64,000 bases of DNA from Sphagnum compactum (GCA_965153455.1 OZ234496.1:20080304-20144303), one strand, 5' to 3'; shown: positions 37,201 to 49,653, counted from the first letter of the stretch. Numbers and translations are program-made. Notes: generated by a model from the sequence alone, not told the origin.

Positions 37201-40109
37201 GACCAATTAAGGCCATTGACCCACTCCCCAAAGGTCTAGATGTGCACACAAATGGTTCAAAATTTGGATTGCGTGGTGGCAACAACTTCTATCTCTCTTC
37301 TTTTCCTTCATCCAAGGTGTGATTCCCCTCTTTGGTGTCTTTCACCAAAATGGAAACGCCACAAACTCCAATGGAATTTTGTATTTTGCCAAATTCAGTA
37401 CCTACGCATGTGGATCACCTTGATATGAGTTGAATGACCCTATCGTGTCATCCTTCTTGGGGTTGCTCTTGTAACCGAGTTTTTTGATAGCAAGTTGGTC
37501 TTAGATGTCAAGATTGATTGCACAAAGCCCAATATTGTGCCCTTATTAGTCACCTCACAATCCACTAGTTTCAATGGAGTAAACAAAATGCCCCCACATT
37601 CAAGCTAGTGAATTGTGAGGTGATCAATGATACTTGGACAAAACAACCTGTTGTGTTGTGTTCATACAACTTCATTTGTTCAAGGCCTATGATAATCTTC
37701 TTGCAAGTCCTTCATGTCCTCTGCAAAGCCCTCATTCCATTGCATTTCAAAAGAAAAAATTATACTTAATAGTAGTAAAAATTATAAATTCCCTTGTTGC
37801 TTAGTGACAATAACACTAGGTATTCAAAAAATTAGTAACTAGAATAAAAAAGTTACATCCTTTACAAAGTGCAAAGTTAAGACCAATTCATAAATAAGCT
37901 ACAAATTTTCAAAGTGGAATACCCACTCCCAACAAACAAGTCCAGAAGGAACCAGCCATCATAACCTCTAGAACCCATGCCAACACTGCCATAAGAGCTA
38001 GTGGCAAGTCCATTTGCACTAGTAAAAATGGTATGTACACTGTACTTTGGATGAAATATAAGTAACCCAATAGTGTGAAAATGGATTTGGCCCTGTAAGT
38101 TTGGCGGTGTACAATAATACATTGCTCTACACAAGGCCCGGTGATTATAAAAAAAAAAAGATGACTAATTTTAATTGGCCAACCCTAAGATTGACCCAAG
38201 TGATGGCATTTAAATAGTCTCTAGCCTTATACTGTTCGATTTTTCATGGTTTATTGGTGGGACTGGGGAGGAAACAATTAACACTCTATGTTGGACATGA
38301 TAAACACGGTTACAGGTCCAAATAGGGGGCTTTAGGTGCATCTGCTCTTGTGAACCTCCAACATTTTTGACTTCCCTCTTCTGAGCACTAAAATGGCTTA
38401 GGTAAAGTTTTTGAGAACCTTGGGTTATATATCATGGTTCCCACAAATGGTTTCCCATAAATCCACCTGTTCTTGACTGGTTCTTTCATAAAACCCGCGA
38501 ATTCTTTAGGGTTTTTTGAAATCCATCAATTCTTCAAGGTTTTTGAAGTAAACTGAGAATTGCTATTCTCTAAGTTCTGATTTTTTTCCCCCAAAGAATG
38601 GGAACTGGTGGTTCTCTGGTTTTGAAGAAAATGTATAAAACCAAAGCACCCACCAGTTCTTTCTAAATTCAAAAATACTCACTCAACACTGCTTGAAAAA
38701 CCTCGACAGCCACAGTGAACCAGCACCCACCAGCGCATCAGGAAGGATGGATGATAAGTAGTCAGGAAACAGTTTTCTGTTGGGTTCCAGCTACCTGCCT
38801 AACCATGGTGGTTCACTCAGTTGCATTGTTTACTCCCTACATACTAATAACAACCCACAAGTAAGCAGGTTGTCATTTTTTACAAGTAGGTAGTAAAATC
38901 AGCCCTTACCTCTACTTGCCTGTAGAAACCATCTACTTGCCTCGCAGTTAGTTACCTATTCTCCTACCTATCTACCCATATATGAGACCTATTTTTCACA
39001 GAACTAGTCACCAAGGTGAAATCAAATATTAACTCAGTTGAGGTTCATCCACAATCGAGTAATAATGGGTGTACAGTGGATGGTGCACTGATGGGTGCTG
39101 GTTCACTGTGGGCGTCAATAAACACTATTATGTTGTTGAAAGGTTCATTTCTACAATCAACAATGATTTTTTTTTCAGAGAAGAAAGAGGTTATAATAAA
39201 AGGTGTCCCTGTACGACAAATGTTTCACTGGATTCTTAGTGAATTCATCGGCTGTACTGAACAGGGACTAGTGAAAAAACAATGAATTCACTGATTTAGT
39301 GAACAGGGACTAATGAATTACACCCACATTTTGTAATAGTGAAGACATTACGAATGCAAATAGACAAAATGTTGCATGTGCAACCAGGACCAGTTATTTA
39401 GAACGACTCAGAGAGGGTCAGGAATCTTGTACCCGCGGTCGTTGCAAATATATGTGATTGTAAGAATGCTTGGGGAATCCATGCCAGGTACTTTTCCAAT
39501 CTGATCTGATATTTTTTGTATGGACTGATCAATAAGACACAACATGCTTGCATTCTGCAAATTCACAAAACAAAAACCCACCTACCCTTCAGACAAATCT
39601 TAATACTGTAGGCTAGAGTACCTGAATTTTTCAGGTTCAGCACTTACTTGGATGTTGGATAAATTATTTCATTTTTCAAAATTCACTCCAACAATAAAAA
39701 TTATAATTTATGGAATTTCAGCAGTAAATATTTGTAGCTTTCTTTTGGTGTTGGTGTGGTTCTTAGGTTTAAGGAAGAACCAACTGTTCCAGTTCTAGAA
39801 AAATTCTTGGGGATTGGTTTTGATTTTCAGAAAAATAAAATAAAAAATCTGGTTGTGATTTCAGTTTTTTCTTATTTTTTGTTTTTTTTTAATTTTTCCA
39901 GTTTTTGGTTCTAGTTAGGGTAAGTTCTGGGTAACTTTGTAGTTAAGTTCCACAGTCCAAAATTCAGTGCAAAAAATAAATTTTTTATTTCCAAACTTGT
40001 TCTCAAAACACCCTCCAAATCAGCCTCAAATTTGTTCTCAAGATACCCTCCCAAATTTACCCCACCCAAAATGAGCCAGAAATTTGTCCCCAAAAAGTCC
40101 TCAAAATGT
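31201..40109. other. Long AT-rich gene-free tract
   Basis: About 9 kb with no gene I can support; all frames are short and without domains. It contains (GAAT)n at 32283-32304, a (TTTA)n run near 32755-32776, a 27-bp duplication around TCATCGACCTTTTATTTTTC at 36380-36428, and GAACAGGGACTARTGAA twice near 39260-39315. Decayed transposons are likely but not identifiable by eye. Confidence 0.5.
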
Positions 40110-40640
40110 GCCACACTCAAAAAACTAACAAGGTGATCCCGATCATAAGGAGCAAAAAAGAAAAAGAAAAAAAGGTGATGGTGATGAGTCTTAGGAATCA
40201 CAACCAGTAGACCAACATGTTGATCACGATAAAGAGGAGGAAATAAGAAGGTCATGGTGATACGAGTTAAGAACAAGCACCAAAAAATCAACAAGGCAAT
40301 CACAACTAAGAGGAACAAAGAAGAAAGTGATGACAATGAACACTAAGAACCATGACTAGGAGACCAATAACCCAAGAGGAGCAAAGAAGAAGACGACGAT
40401 GATGAGCACCATGAACCATGGCCAACGGACCAATAAGGCAATCACACCTAGGAAGAATAGAGAACATTGCAATGGTGATGAATGAAGGACCATCACCAAA
40501 TGACTAATAGTGTAATGAGAATAGATAAGGAGGTGATGACAGTAAGCATCAAGAACCATGACCAAGAGATCAACAAGGCAATCACAGCCATGAGAAGGGG
40601 AAAAAAAAAGAAAAAGATGATGGTGATACAACTGAAAAGA
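40110..40640. repeat. Minisatellite, about 7 copies of 67-84 bp
   Basis: The core CAACAAGGCAATCACA, then an AAGAGGAGCAAAGAAGAA-like block, then GTGATGATGATGAG, then AAGAACCATGACCAAGAGA recurs with copies beginning near 40125, 40209, 40287, 40362, 40429, 40500 and 40567. The divergence shows it is old. A Lys-rich frame at 40482-40976 is a by-product of the repeat. Confidence 0.7.
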
Positions 40641-41740
40641 AAAAAAAATCATGTGACAAAAAGAAACAAATATTTGAAGAAAATGTATACCAATGTGAAA
40701 GATGAAGCCCATGGAAACAATCCGCAACCAAAAATGCAACTAAAGAAACTCAATGTGTGTTTGTTGGTTTTTGAAATGAAAATAAAAAGCACAATGCCAA
40801 TTACAAACAAGGATGAGAAAGAAAGAAGAGAGAAAACAAGAAGAGTGAGAAAAAAACTAGAAATAGAACATCACAAAACCCTAAACCATCCCTCAAACCC
40901 TAAACTCAGGACTAGAGTGGAAATTGGATTAAAAAAAACCAGTCCAAATCAAAACTGCCCTTGGGTAACTGGCTAACTTGAGTACCCACACAACACTAGT
41001 AGCTTCTTTGGTTGGTTCTCTTGACTTTGAACCATAATGAAATTTTTTATAACATTTTTTGTTACTTTTTTTTTTTTTTTTACAAAAATGAGAAAGCATA
41101 TTGTTCAACCAAATTATAGGATAGAGAAATGTTGCCAATTATTGGATACATGCTCTACATTGGTGGATGGCTTAAAATAAGAAGCTTGTAGGTTTCCACC
41201 AATTTTCATATTTTGCTTTGGCGTTTCAAACAGTTAATTTTCAAGAAATTCAGAATTTTCAAAAATAATTTAATTGCTGCCAAACCTGAAAAGGTTCTAC
41301 TGTAGTCTGAAACGTGTATTCACAATGTAATTTTTTACATGAAGGTTACGAGATTATTAGGTAGACATTTAATTGTATGTGGTTGGAGGTTAGGGTCAGT
41401 GGGTGTTTTTTTTCAAAAAAAAATTTGAATTCTTTTTGAATTTTTTTTTTTTAGGCCCAGCCCTGATTTTGTGATGTAGCCAAACTGGTGATTGTCCACT
41501 TCTTAAGAAGATCTTAGCCAAATTTGGTTATAGACCATATATGAAAATAGAAATCTTCAATAACCCTTTTATAATTTTGTTACATGCTAGAACCTGTTCT
41601 AGAAATTTCGCATATTTCTGTTGAAATCTGACAAATTAGAGCCATTTTTTTCATAAAATTTTTCTATATGATGAAATCATGTTTTTCAAGTTGAATTTTA
41701 AAAAAAAGTTCTAGATAAGTCAGTAAAATATTGTGGCACA
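40641..41740. other. Gene-free tract
   Basis: AT-rich with A and T homopolymers (long T run at about 41067-41081). Bases 40860-40920 contain AAACCCTAAAC-type motifs. No gene. Confidence 0.45.
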
Positions 41741-42638
41741 TCTTATATATAAATTGCCTTAGTCTGTCTGTCGAGGTCCTGAAAGTCGAGGTCATGTCCG
41801 TCCGTCCGTCTCTCTGTCGAGGTCCTGAAACCCAGATCGGGACCCGTCTGTCCGTCTATCCGTCGTCGATGCTGCCTCAAATCCACCGCCACTGCAGTTC
41901 GTTCCGGAAATCTCCAAGCTCCCGCGGATGCTGCTGCTTCAGCAGCCAGTTGATTGCCACAACAGGCGCCCGCTGTGGTGTTTGTTTGGACTTTTGCTTC
42001 ACTTTGATCCTCTGCTTTCTTTTTGCTCCTTCCTTTACTGCTGTTGAAATTTCTTCTTCTGTCGTAGAATCAACTGCCGCATGTGCCTCTCCCATCAAGA
42101 ATCTGGAAATCGGACACCAGGCAGGCTTATCTGGTGATGATAATAATAATCGTAATTACAACGCTTAATAGCAGTGGGACGAGAAACTATTGCTGAAGTG
42201 CCGGAATATTGAGTACGCGTTGATCATCCGGAATCTGTCGGAGCTGCTGTAGTGATGTTGTCTTAATTATTTCTTTCACGGTGGACCTGCAATTTGTGTG
42301 ATCTACGTCTTCCATCGACAATATTGACCTGGAGTACTCAACCTCTCATTTAGTGTGAGTTCGTCTCCTCCACTTTGCTCCTCTTCGGTCCAATGTTTGT
42401 GAGAGCCACTGTGTGAGGAGTGCCTGGTTTTTGATCTTTACTTAGAGTGGTGTCATTTCCTTCTCATCATGTTCTGTGCTTCTGAGAATGGATCATGGAT
42501 TGTTCAAGCTGTCTGCGATTTAATTGTCCTCTTTTAATTAGGTAGTGTAGCATGCGCTGTCTGTGACGTGACAATTCTGCTTTTTCATTCTATTGCAGGG
42601 GCGCCTCACAGTGACCAAAGGTCGCGGGTACCCACTAG
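41741..42638 (+). mobile_element. Non-autonomous Helitron-like element 1
   Basis: It starts TCTTATATATAAATTGCC directly after an A and ends GCGGGTACCCACTAG, that is CTAG preceded by a short hairpin (GTGACC AAA GGTCGC at 42611-42626). TC...CTRR ends with a 3' hairpin and no terminal inverted repeat are the Helitron hallmarks. The base after CTAG is A rather than the expected T. Near the 5' end, GTCGAGGTCCTGAAA occurs twice, and relatives of it fill element 2 (57723-58126), which shares the same start. The interior (41870-42120) is GC-rich compared with its surroundings and may be a captured gene fragment; no Rep/helicase is present. Confidence 0.6.
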
Positions 42639-43020
42639 ATTAATTAGGGTGTACTGTAGTTACCTTTTCAAGAATTATTTTTATTTTTCAAAATCCTCTT
42701 TGACAATTACCAAAATAATTTATGAGATTTTTTGGCAATAAATATAGGCAGCTTCTTTGGCAAGTTTTCTAGACTTTGAAACTCTAGCATAACTAGACCT
42801 TACCCTCTCTGCACACACAGTATCTGCACATGTCAAAATAAACACCAAAACATTCAAATACACTGAAGTCGCAATGTACTAAACCCACCGACAAGCTCTT
42901 GAATTTGCAGCAAAACTTGTTGAGATCATGAAACCAAGACTTCCTTCCAAGAAATAAAAAGCAGAAAATCTTAAACTCAATGCAAAACCCTAAATGCAAT
43001 CTGGTGACTATCTCTCATAA

Positions 43021-43196
43021 GAATTGAGAAATCTTGATTCTCCTAATTAAAAAAAAATGCAAAACAAGGTTCTCATTTTTCCATTTAAGTCACAATAATT
43101 TCCAGAGAATTGACATATCTTGATTCTCCCAATTAAGAAAAGGCACAAAAACAAGTTGAACATTCTTTCATTGAAGTCACAGTAATTTCCAGAGAG
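43021..43196. repeat. Tandem duplication of 86 bp
   Basis: Copies begin GAATTGA at 43021 and 43107. Both read through TCTTGATTCTCC(T/C)AATTAA and end with AAGTCACARTAATTTCCAGAG. Confidence 0.8.
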
Positions 43197-43317
43197 TGAG
43201 ATAAACAAAACTGAGAACAGAGAGAACCATCGAACAAATACAAGACAAAGACCAAAATACACCAAAATAAACACACATGCAATACAAAACAACATTTCCA
43301 ATCTCACACCTGTTCAG

Positions 43318-43564
43318 GGATCTTCCACAGTAACTTGTATGATATAGTCTCACCCCTTGAGCTCTCACACCTTGAGCTCTCACACCCATTGAAGGACCAT
43401 CAACAGTAACTTGTATGATAGTCATTGAATCATAACTTGAACCTGCTCAAGGACCATCAACAGTAACATGTATGATGACTTCGCTTTCAGAACTTACATC
43501 TGCTCAGGGACCATCAACAGTGACATGTATAATCCCGCCTTCTGTTATCATAATTTTCTTATCA
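43318..43564. repeat. Tandem array of a 57-bp unit, about four copies
   Basis: GGACCATCAACAGTRACWTGTAT begins at 43394, 43451 and 43508, exactly 57 bp apart. A diverged copy at 43318 is separated by an extra 19 bp, caused by a local duplication of TTGAGCTCTCACACC. Although 57 is a multiple of three, the minus-strand frame (ending VTVDGP) has stops, so coding is not supported. Confidence 0.85.
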
Positions 43565-45781
43565 TAGCTTTCCACTGGCTTCATCAGCTCCTTATCAGTA
43601 GTAGGTAAAGGCAGTGTAAACTTTTAACATGCGTTACTGAGTTTCTGCTGTAAATTCAGAAGCAACATGAAGATTTAGCCATGGTATTGGCTAGCAACAA
43701 ACAACAAGGAGAAAACACAAAACGGAAACACACAACAGAGGAGACTAAACACACAAAAAAGGGCAACAGAGAAGAGCTAAGACTGAGTGAGCTTACAAGA
43801 AGCTCCCCACTTACACAACTCTATATATAAAATCATTCGGAATACATCAAATGCTGAAATTCCAAAAAAGAATTTTATTCCTACTGCACAACCCTCTAGT
43901 CCTCTTTAACAAAATTTTTAGAGGCTAGCCTTTATTCTGCAGAAGGAAGATAAGATCAACCATCTCAAGAGACAGAAATCTTAAAACTTGAAAACCTCAA
44001 CCTCAAAAGCCTGTAAAATTGACTATTCATATTCCGAACTTAGCAGTAATAGAGATATTGGAATGAACATGAGGCATACAAATCATGTCAATACCAGCAT
44101 TCTCTGGTTGCATACTCTGGTTGAGAATGTTTATCAAGCATATCACAGGATATACCATGAGGAGTTTGCTTCACAGGTAGATCCAAGAAGTTCCAAGAGA
44201 AGCCTTTAGAAGTAAAATTCAACTCACAAGATGTTTTTGAGTATATGCAAAAGGAAATAGAAATAGAAACATACTGGGCTGGTAAAACCAAGACCAGATT
44301 GAATCTTGTAAACCATGTATTTACACAAAACCTCCCTATATCTCAGAAAACCTATCACATACACAGGAAGTGCTTTCAGTTTCGAAATATTTCCAACTGA
44401 GGTTGGCTCCAAATAAAAAGGCAAAATGTAAAACTCCCATCTCTTCCTACGACACCCTGTGATTATCAGGGCTTGTATCCAGCATCAACAAACTACACCT
44501 TTATAGAAGCAATCATTCTATGATAGATCGACTGAGACCTACCAATTGTACAGAAAACCCTGAACTTGTCTATATGACATTAGTAGCCAAGGAAACTGAA
44601 ATCAAGTATAGTACCATGAAGACTCTAGGTAACAATCTTCATCACTATTTGAGGAAACATAATACTTTCAACTCAATGAGTATAGTATATGAAAGATCCT
44701 AAGTACAGTGCTCAATAGGTGAGAGACCCTATGGTCTTCAGCAGAAGGGCAAATCTTTGCCACAGCAATGTACATCACTGGGTCTCCTGAATGGAAGACT
44801 TGCTTCAAAATCTGCTGATCTCAGGCTCCGCACTTCTGTATCCTTGAGGTTAAGGAGAACAGAAGATTCTCATGGCCACTCTGCACAAGCTTTCAAGTGT
44901 GGGGGGGCGTCATGTACAAGTGAATGCTCTGATATGGCTTGCCTCATCTTGCCAATGAATGTACTTGCAAGATGGGTCAACTCAAAACTTGTTCCTTCAC
45001 TGGGTGTAGCCTGCAACCTCAGCATATCACTTGCAGGCTAATGATCCAGAGCTCTGGAACTAGATATCTCAGCTCTGAACATTGCTGCAAAATGGTGAAG
45101 TCACAGTTACTCTGGAGGAATGCATGCCACAGGCATCTCCACCACCACTGAATCCCCCATCCAAGGCCCCATCTTGTGAACAAACCAGCTATGGAGTTTC
45201 CATAGGCCATTATTTCAGAATGCCTGGAGCAGCTGTACAGGGACTTGCACTGTGGCCAAAGAAAAAGAATCCGAAATATGTACAGATGGCTGAATGTACA
45301 AAACAGAGCATTCAAGGACTTTCAAGATATGGGCTTCCTCTCCTTATCTGTCCAAGGCACTTATCACTATCCTGCAAGGAAATACAATCACAATACAAAC
45401 AACCCACCGACACATATGTCAGCATGGTATGGCTTGGGTACATGACTAACTTGACAGAGCATGTCTGTGAGCAGATGTTCCCCAGGTTTAGGATTCCACA
45501 GCCTTTTTGTGCACCATTGCTTTGATCTTCCAATCTAGTTCCTTGATGCAGCACGGTTAACTCAATGAGGGCATAGCTTACCAGTCATGGACAGTTGGTG
45601 AGTCCTGGGGTACTCCATCAAACCTTTCAGAGCTGAAGCCCTCCATTCCTCTGTTTCTACCATGTTGGAAGACACTCCTCCAGCCTACACAATATCATCA
45701 CAATTGCAATATATTCATTAGATCTATGGATCGGATACATAGCCAATTTCAAGCGTCAATGTATGGGAAGTGGGGACGAGT

Positions 45782-46404
45782 TTATGGAAGACGTCTCTTA
45801 CTGCCAGGAGGAGTGGACGTGGAGGGTGAAGCTGGAAGAGAAGACCAGGAGCTTCCAGGAGATGCCACTGGGGAGGAGTCCACATCCAAATGCCGCATCT
45901 TCGTCGGCGTCTTCTTCTTGATGTCAATGCCTAGCGCAACACTGCGAACCTCCTTCCTCTCGCCAGTCGGGAACTCTGCGCTACGACGACGATCCATCAT
46001 TCTCTTGATGTATTCGTCGGTGCCTGCAAATGCAAAACCAGGAAATGCCTAAAAATGTGATCAGTTCCTTTCGACTGGTTATCTCAGATCGAAATCTACA
46101 CGAACATCGAGCAGCACTCCCAAGCAGATAGATAGAGATGCCAGAGTACTGGCTTCTAAATCGTTTTGGTCTGCTGATGCTGCATTTGTCCAGACGGAGA
46201 AAGGAGAGAAAAAAACACTGAAGGAATGGTTACATAATTATTACAGAAGCAATAGGTATCCAAAACCATACCGTCTGGCAAAACACTGTCATCCGACGGC
46301 TGCTGCTGCTCCATAGTCTTTTTTCTGAGCTTCTTCAAACCCTTGTCAGGCTGAGGCCCAGCCAAAACATCGTCCCAGAGCTTTTCAAGAAATCCGCCTG
46401 CCAT
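45782..46404 (-). CDS. Dormancy/auxin-associated protein, DRM1/ARP family
   Basis: A small plant protein family (auxin-repressed / dormancy-associated) whose transcripts rise in dormant or growth-arrested tissue; the biochemical role is not known. Two exons: 46272-46404 and 45782-46023, joined by a phase-1 GT-AG intron, giving 124 residues, normal for the family. The N-terminus MAGGFLEKLWDDVLAGPQPD, followed by KGLKKLRKK, is the family signature and decides the start; an upstream in-frame ATG at 46416 would add only MCCL. The C-terminal half is rich in Ser, Pro and Thr (PVASPGSSWSSLPASPSTST), as in relatives, but the usual central NVWRSVFNPGSN-type motif is not evident, and a charged stretch (YIKRMMDRRRSAEF) stands in its place. 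A divergent family member is the best reading. Confidence 0.8.
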
Positions 46405-47200
46405 CAGACAACACAAAAAAAACCTTCCTTACAAATGTGTCCGCCTCCGTCTCCACAGGGACTTGGTGATGATGATCAAAAGTTAAAACACGAAACGAAA
46501 ACACGAAACCTTCTTCAAAACTTACTAACTAATAAGCACGTCAACATCCCGTGAACCTGAAACAAACCAGTGCAACCTCCCGACATACCTATTCCTATAT
46601 ATCTATCCCCCAAACAAACTCCCTTAGTCACTCTTAGATCTTCCAATAACAGATGAAAAAACAATTCTAAACACAAATGAAAAAAACTCCGCTAAAAACG
46701 CAACAACCAACGCCTTCACTTGTATGAAACAAAGAAACACATATACACACAACAAGCACGAACACACACACACATTGAGAAAACGAACAAAAAAGACACG
46801 GAAACAGCGCCCAGTAACACCGAGATCCTCGGACTTGGACCCCGGAGACACGCGGATCGCCGAAATTGCGGGCGACAGGAATGCAGAAATTGAGGTAGAA
46901 ACAAACAACAGCAGAAGAGCAGTTTCTTCTTGCAAGAAGATAAAAAGAAAATTGCAGTGGTCTCTGTGCGATGGTGAGAGCGCGCGGGGCAAAATACAGT
47001 TGGAGAAGAGACTGGAAATCTCGTTGGATGTCCAAAAGTTTTGCTACGCGAGGGAAAGAGCCAGAGAAAGCGAGAGAGAGAGAAGTCCGCGGGAGAGAGA
47101 GAGAGAGAGAAAGAAGAGAGAGTGGGAGAGAGGGAGAGAGAAGAGAGGGTTTTGCAATGCGGACAAGTGGGAACGCAAGCGCTCTTTATGGCCACTTCTG
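46405..47200 (-). promoter_or_regulatory. 5' leader and core promoter region of the DRM1/ARP gene
   Basis: On the gene's sense strand this holds a long CT microsatellite (GA on the plus strand, about 47072-47150), like the pyrimidine patches common in plant core promoters and leaders. A possible TATA-like CCATAAAGAG lies just upstream (plus strand near 47185). Overlapping frames across 46624-47332 on both strands are made of the CT/GA repeat and are not called as genes. Confidence 0.5.
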
Positions 47201-48995
47201 GCTATAATGAGATGCCACGCTAGACTCATCCGCTTTGCTCTTATCCAGAAAATGAAGTGGAAAATCCCTTTTATTTATTTATTTATTTATTTAATGAGTT
47301 TACTCTGTTTTTTTTTCCTACTCCATCAGTAATTTCATTACCTGACCTCCTTTGGAATTTTTCTAGTGTATTTATTTCAAGACCACTTTCAAGTAGAGCA
47401 TGCAAACTGGCTTTGCTTTCACATTTCGTGGCTTTTCTTTTCAATTTTTGTGACATAAAAAATTTAGTCAAATTAACACTACTAGAGAGAAACCAAAATT
47501 TCCATTTTCTCAAAATTTTGGTGAAAATATCATTGGTTGGGTAATGTATCTAGACGACACATTACCCAACATATTTGTCCCTTTGCTTTTGGTGGCGGGG
47601 GGGGGGGTGGGATTTCAAAAAATGGAATTTTTGTTTTTCCTAATCCCCCCCCCCTATTTTTTTTTCTTTTTTACTTTGTGATACCCCATAGGTATCATGG
47701 AAAAAAGAATATGACACATTGTCTTAAGTGGTACATAAAGTCCTTGGCCGTAAGCTTTACTGGAATCAGGCCCCACACAAAGCAAAGCCCTTATTCTGAC
47801 AAAGTTAGGGGCCTTAGGCTTTTACCCATCACATAAAGCAACGTACAAAAATTTCTTAATGTATTTGGAGGGGCACCTTACATTCATGAATAATCCCTCT
47901 TTCCAAGGACCAATATTACACCCACTCCTTAAGAGTGAGATCTTAAGCCTATAAAGTAGACCTAAGGTCCTTGCCACTCTTAAGGAGTAAGCAAAATATA
48001 GTCTCCCTCCTATGCTTCATGATTGACATTAGGTTCATTTGACCTTAGCCTCATGAGTAAAATCCACATGTGGGGGCTAGATTTCCAAAATGTGGGGCCG
48101 CCGTTAGGCCCCTTATTTTGGGAAGCACCCCCCCTCCCCCCCCCCCCCATGGAGCTTTACCCGCACTGACCCTTACAGTGCATGTCATGGACCCCCAGAG
48201 TAGGACCCTTGTACACTAAGTGCTGTACGAATTAGGCTAGTGACAAAACCCCCTTTTTTTTTTCTTTCGCTCTTTTTCCACACTTTTTGGCCATTCATTG
48301 AGATGGAAACATTTTTGTAGGGCCACTTTTAGACATTCCACCAAGAGCAAAGAGGATTGGGAAAAAAAAAGAAAAAAAAAAAAAAAGAGAAAAAGGGAGT
48401 TGTCCAATTGGCCAAAAAGCTTATTAAATTGACCCCCCCACTCCCTTTAGACAACAGGCCCATTTTTAGCTATCCTGGGATAAAATTGGGGCTAATTGTT
48501 TTGGTCTAGGACAAAAAGGAAAATTTACTAGGGGTATTTCTGGTTGGTGGAGGAGGGAATTTCTTATCATGGGACCAATGGGAACACTGCCGTACTGTCT
48601 GGAGCATTCTTCTTGGCCAATCTATCTATTAATTGTGATCCACATCTAGGGTTGAATTTGCTTTTGAATTTGACGCTCGTCAAATTAGTCTAGGTCCATT
48701 TTATAAGTTATTGGCAAGCTTCTTTTCAATGCATTACACATACCATGCATAGTACCTGGGCTGGTTCGACACTAATTATATTGTTTTCGGAAATGTTGAA
48801 ATTTTCAATAAATGTTTTTTCTGAAGGAGAATGAATGAAGAAATATTTGGGAATATATCATTTGTCCAAATGGAATCCTCAAAATTGATTAATTAATTAA
48901 TTAATTATTCGGCAAACATGTGTTGAAGTGACCAATGGTAGTATATGATATACAAATATTTCTAGTAAAGCACTCCGAGGTTTTTTTTTTTTTTC
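47201..48995. other. Gene-free tract rich in homopolymers and foldbacks
   Basis: It contains (TTTA)n at 47269-47292, an 11-G run at 47597-47607 with a matching C run near 47646-47655, a C-rich block at 48127-48149, and A-rich runs at 48362-48387. No gene is supported. Confidence 0.45.
47537..47569. repeat. Short perfect inverted repeat
   Basis: The arms TTGGGTAATGT and ACATTACCCAA are 11 bp and perfect, with an 11-base loop. Confidence 0.8.
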
Positions 48996-49041
48996 CTTCT
49001 TTTTGAAAGCATTTTGGGGAGGAAATGCTTTCAAAAAGAAG
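48996..49041. repeat. Perfect 19-bp inverted repeat (hairpin)
   Basis: The arms CTTCTTTTTGAAAGCATTT and AAATGCTTTCAAAAAGAAG are perfect over 19 bp with an 8-base loop. Beyond one mismatch the T run on the left and A run on the right could extend the stem. Confidence 0.9.
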
Positions 49042-49311
49042 AAAAAAAAGGATGCTTATTTTCCGGGTACTTATTATTTTGTTTCATATTAATTAGTTGG
49101 GGGTGACTCACAAGTTCAACTTTTTTTTCTTTTTTTTTTGCGGGCAATGAGCCAATTTGATTGGCCCATCACACAAAAAAAAGTTGAAACTATGGTGGTT
49201 CCTCAAAATAGAAGATTCTATGGAAAGGTGGAATTTTTCCCCTTTTGGTCCACCTATATAGGTGAGAAGGGGAGGACTTTGGGCAAAACATATGGGATTA
49301 AAGTGAGATGT

Positions 49312-49410
49312 TATTGGGAACACCCTTGGGGAACACATTGGGAACCTAGGGAACATATTGAGAACCTGATTGGGAACCCATTGGAAACTTGAAAGGAACA
49401 TGTTGGGAAC
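49312..49410. repeat. Short-period repeat of a GGGAACA-type unit
   Basis: Variants of ATTGGGAAC(A/C) recur about nine times every 10-15 bp. Frames crossing it (49138-49392 plus, 49108-49446 minus) are repeat-driven. Confidence 0.7.
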
Positions 49411-49653
49411 AAAGGAAAAATGAAAAAAATCCTCCTTCCCACCCACCGAAAACGTAAAGGAAAAATAAAATCAAGGCACTTTGAGTGCATGCTGAGCCTT
49501 CCCATTGGCTGCATGAAATTTCTAATTCCAAAATGATTCGTCACCATTTTTGGCCTGGGCTAATACCCCCATTATTTATTGTCAATTGAAGGGACCTTTT
49601 GCCATTCACATGCAAACTTTCCACGATTTGTAGATACCTTGGAGAAACTCCCC

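Larger units (their letters stand above)
42639..45781. other. 3' flank of the DRM1/ARP gene; no further gene supported
   Basis: It includes two tandem repeats annotated separately. Frames at 44757-45041, 45082-45525 and others carry no recognisable family. The part nearest 45781 is probably the DRM1 3' UTR. Bases 43572-43650 resemble 103-180 of this window. Confidence 0.4.

Noticed and set aside
40482-40976. 164-codon Lys-rich plus-strand frame
   Set aside because: It is built from the minisatellite and A-rich sequence.
41731-42168. 145-codon plus-strand frame in Helitron-like element 1
   Set aside because: It begins outside the element and runs through subterminal repeats. Any captured coding sequence cannot be identified by eye.
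43427-43600. Minus-strand reading with repeated IIHVTVDGP
   Set aside because: The 57-bp unit suggested a 19-residue protein repeat, but each unit carries an in-frame stop (GGTCCTTGA or GGTCCCTGA).
46724-47332. 202-codon plus-strand frame rich in Arg and Glu
   Set aside because: It is produced by the GA/CT repeat in the DRM1 promoter and has no family match.
47597-47655. G run and C run as a deliberate hairpin or quadruplex element
   Set aside because: Homopolymer runs are frequent in this tract and the pairing may be chance; no other support.
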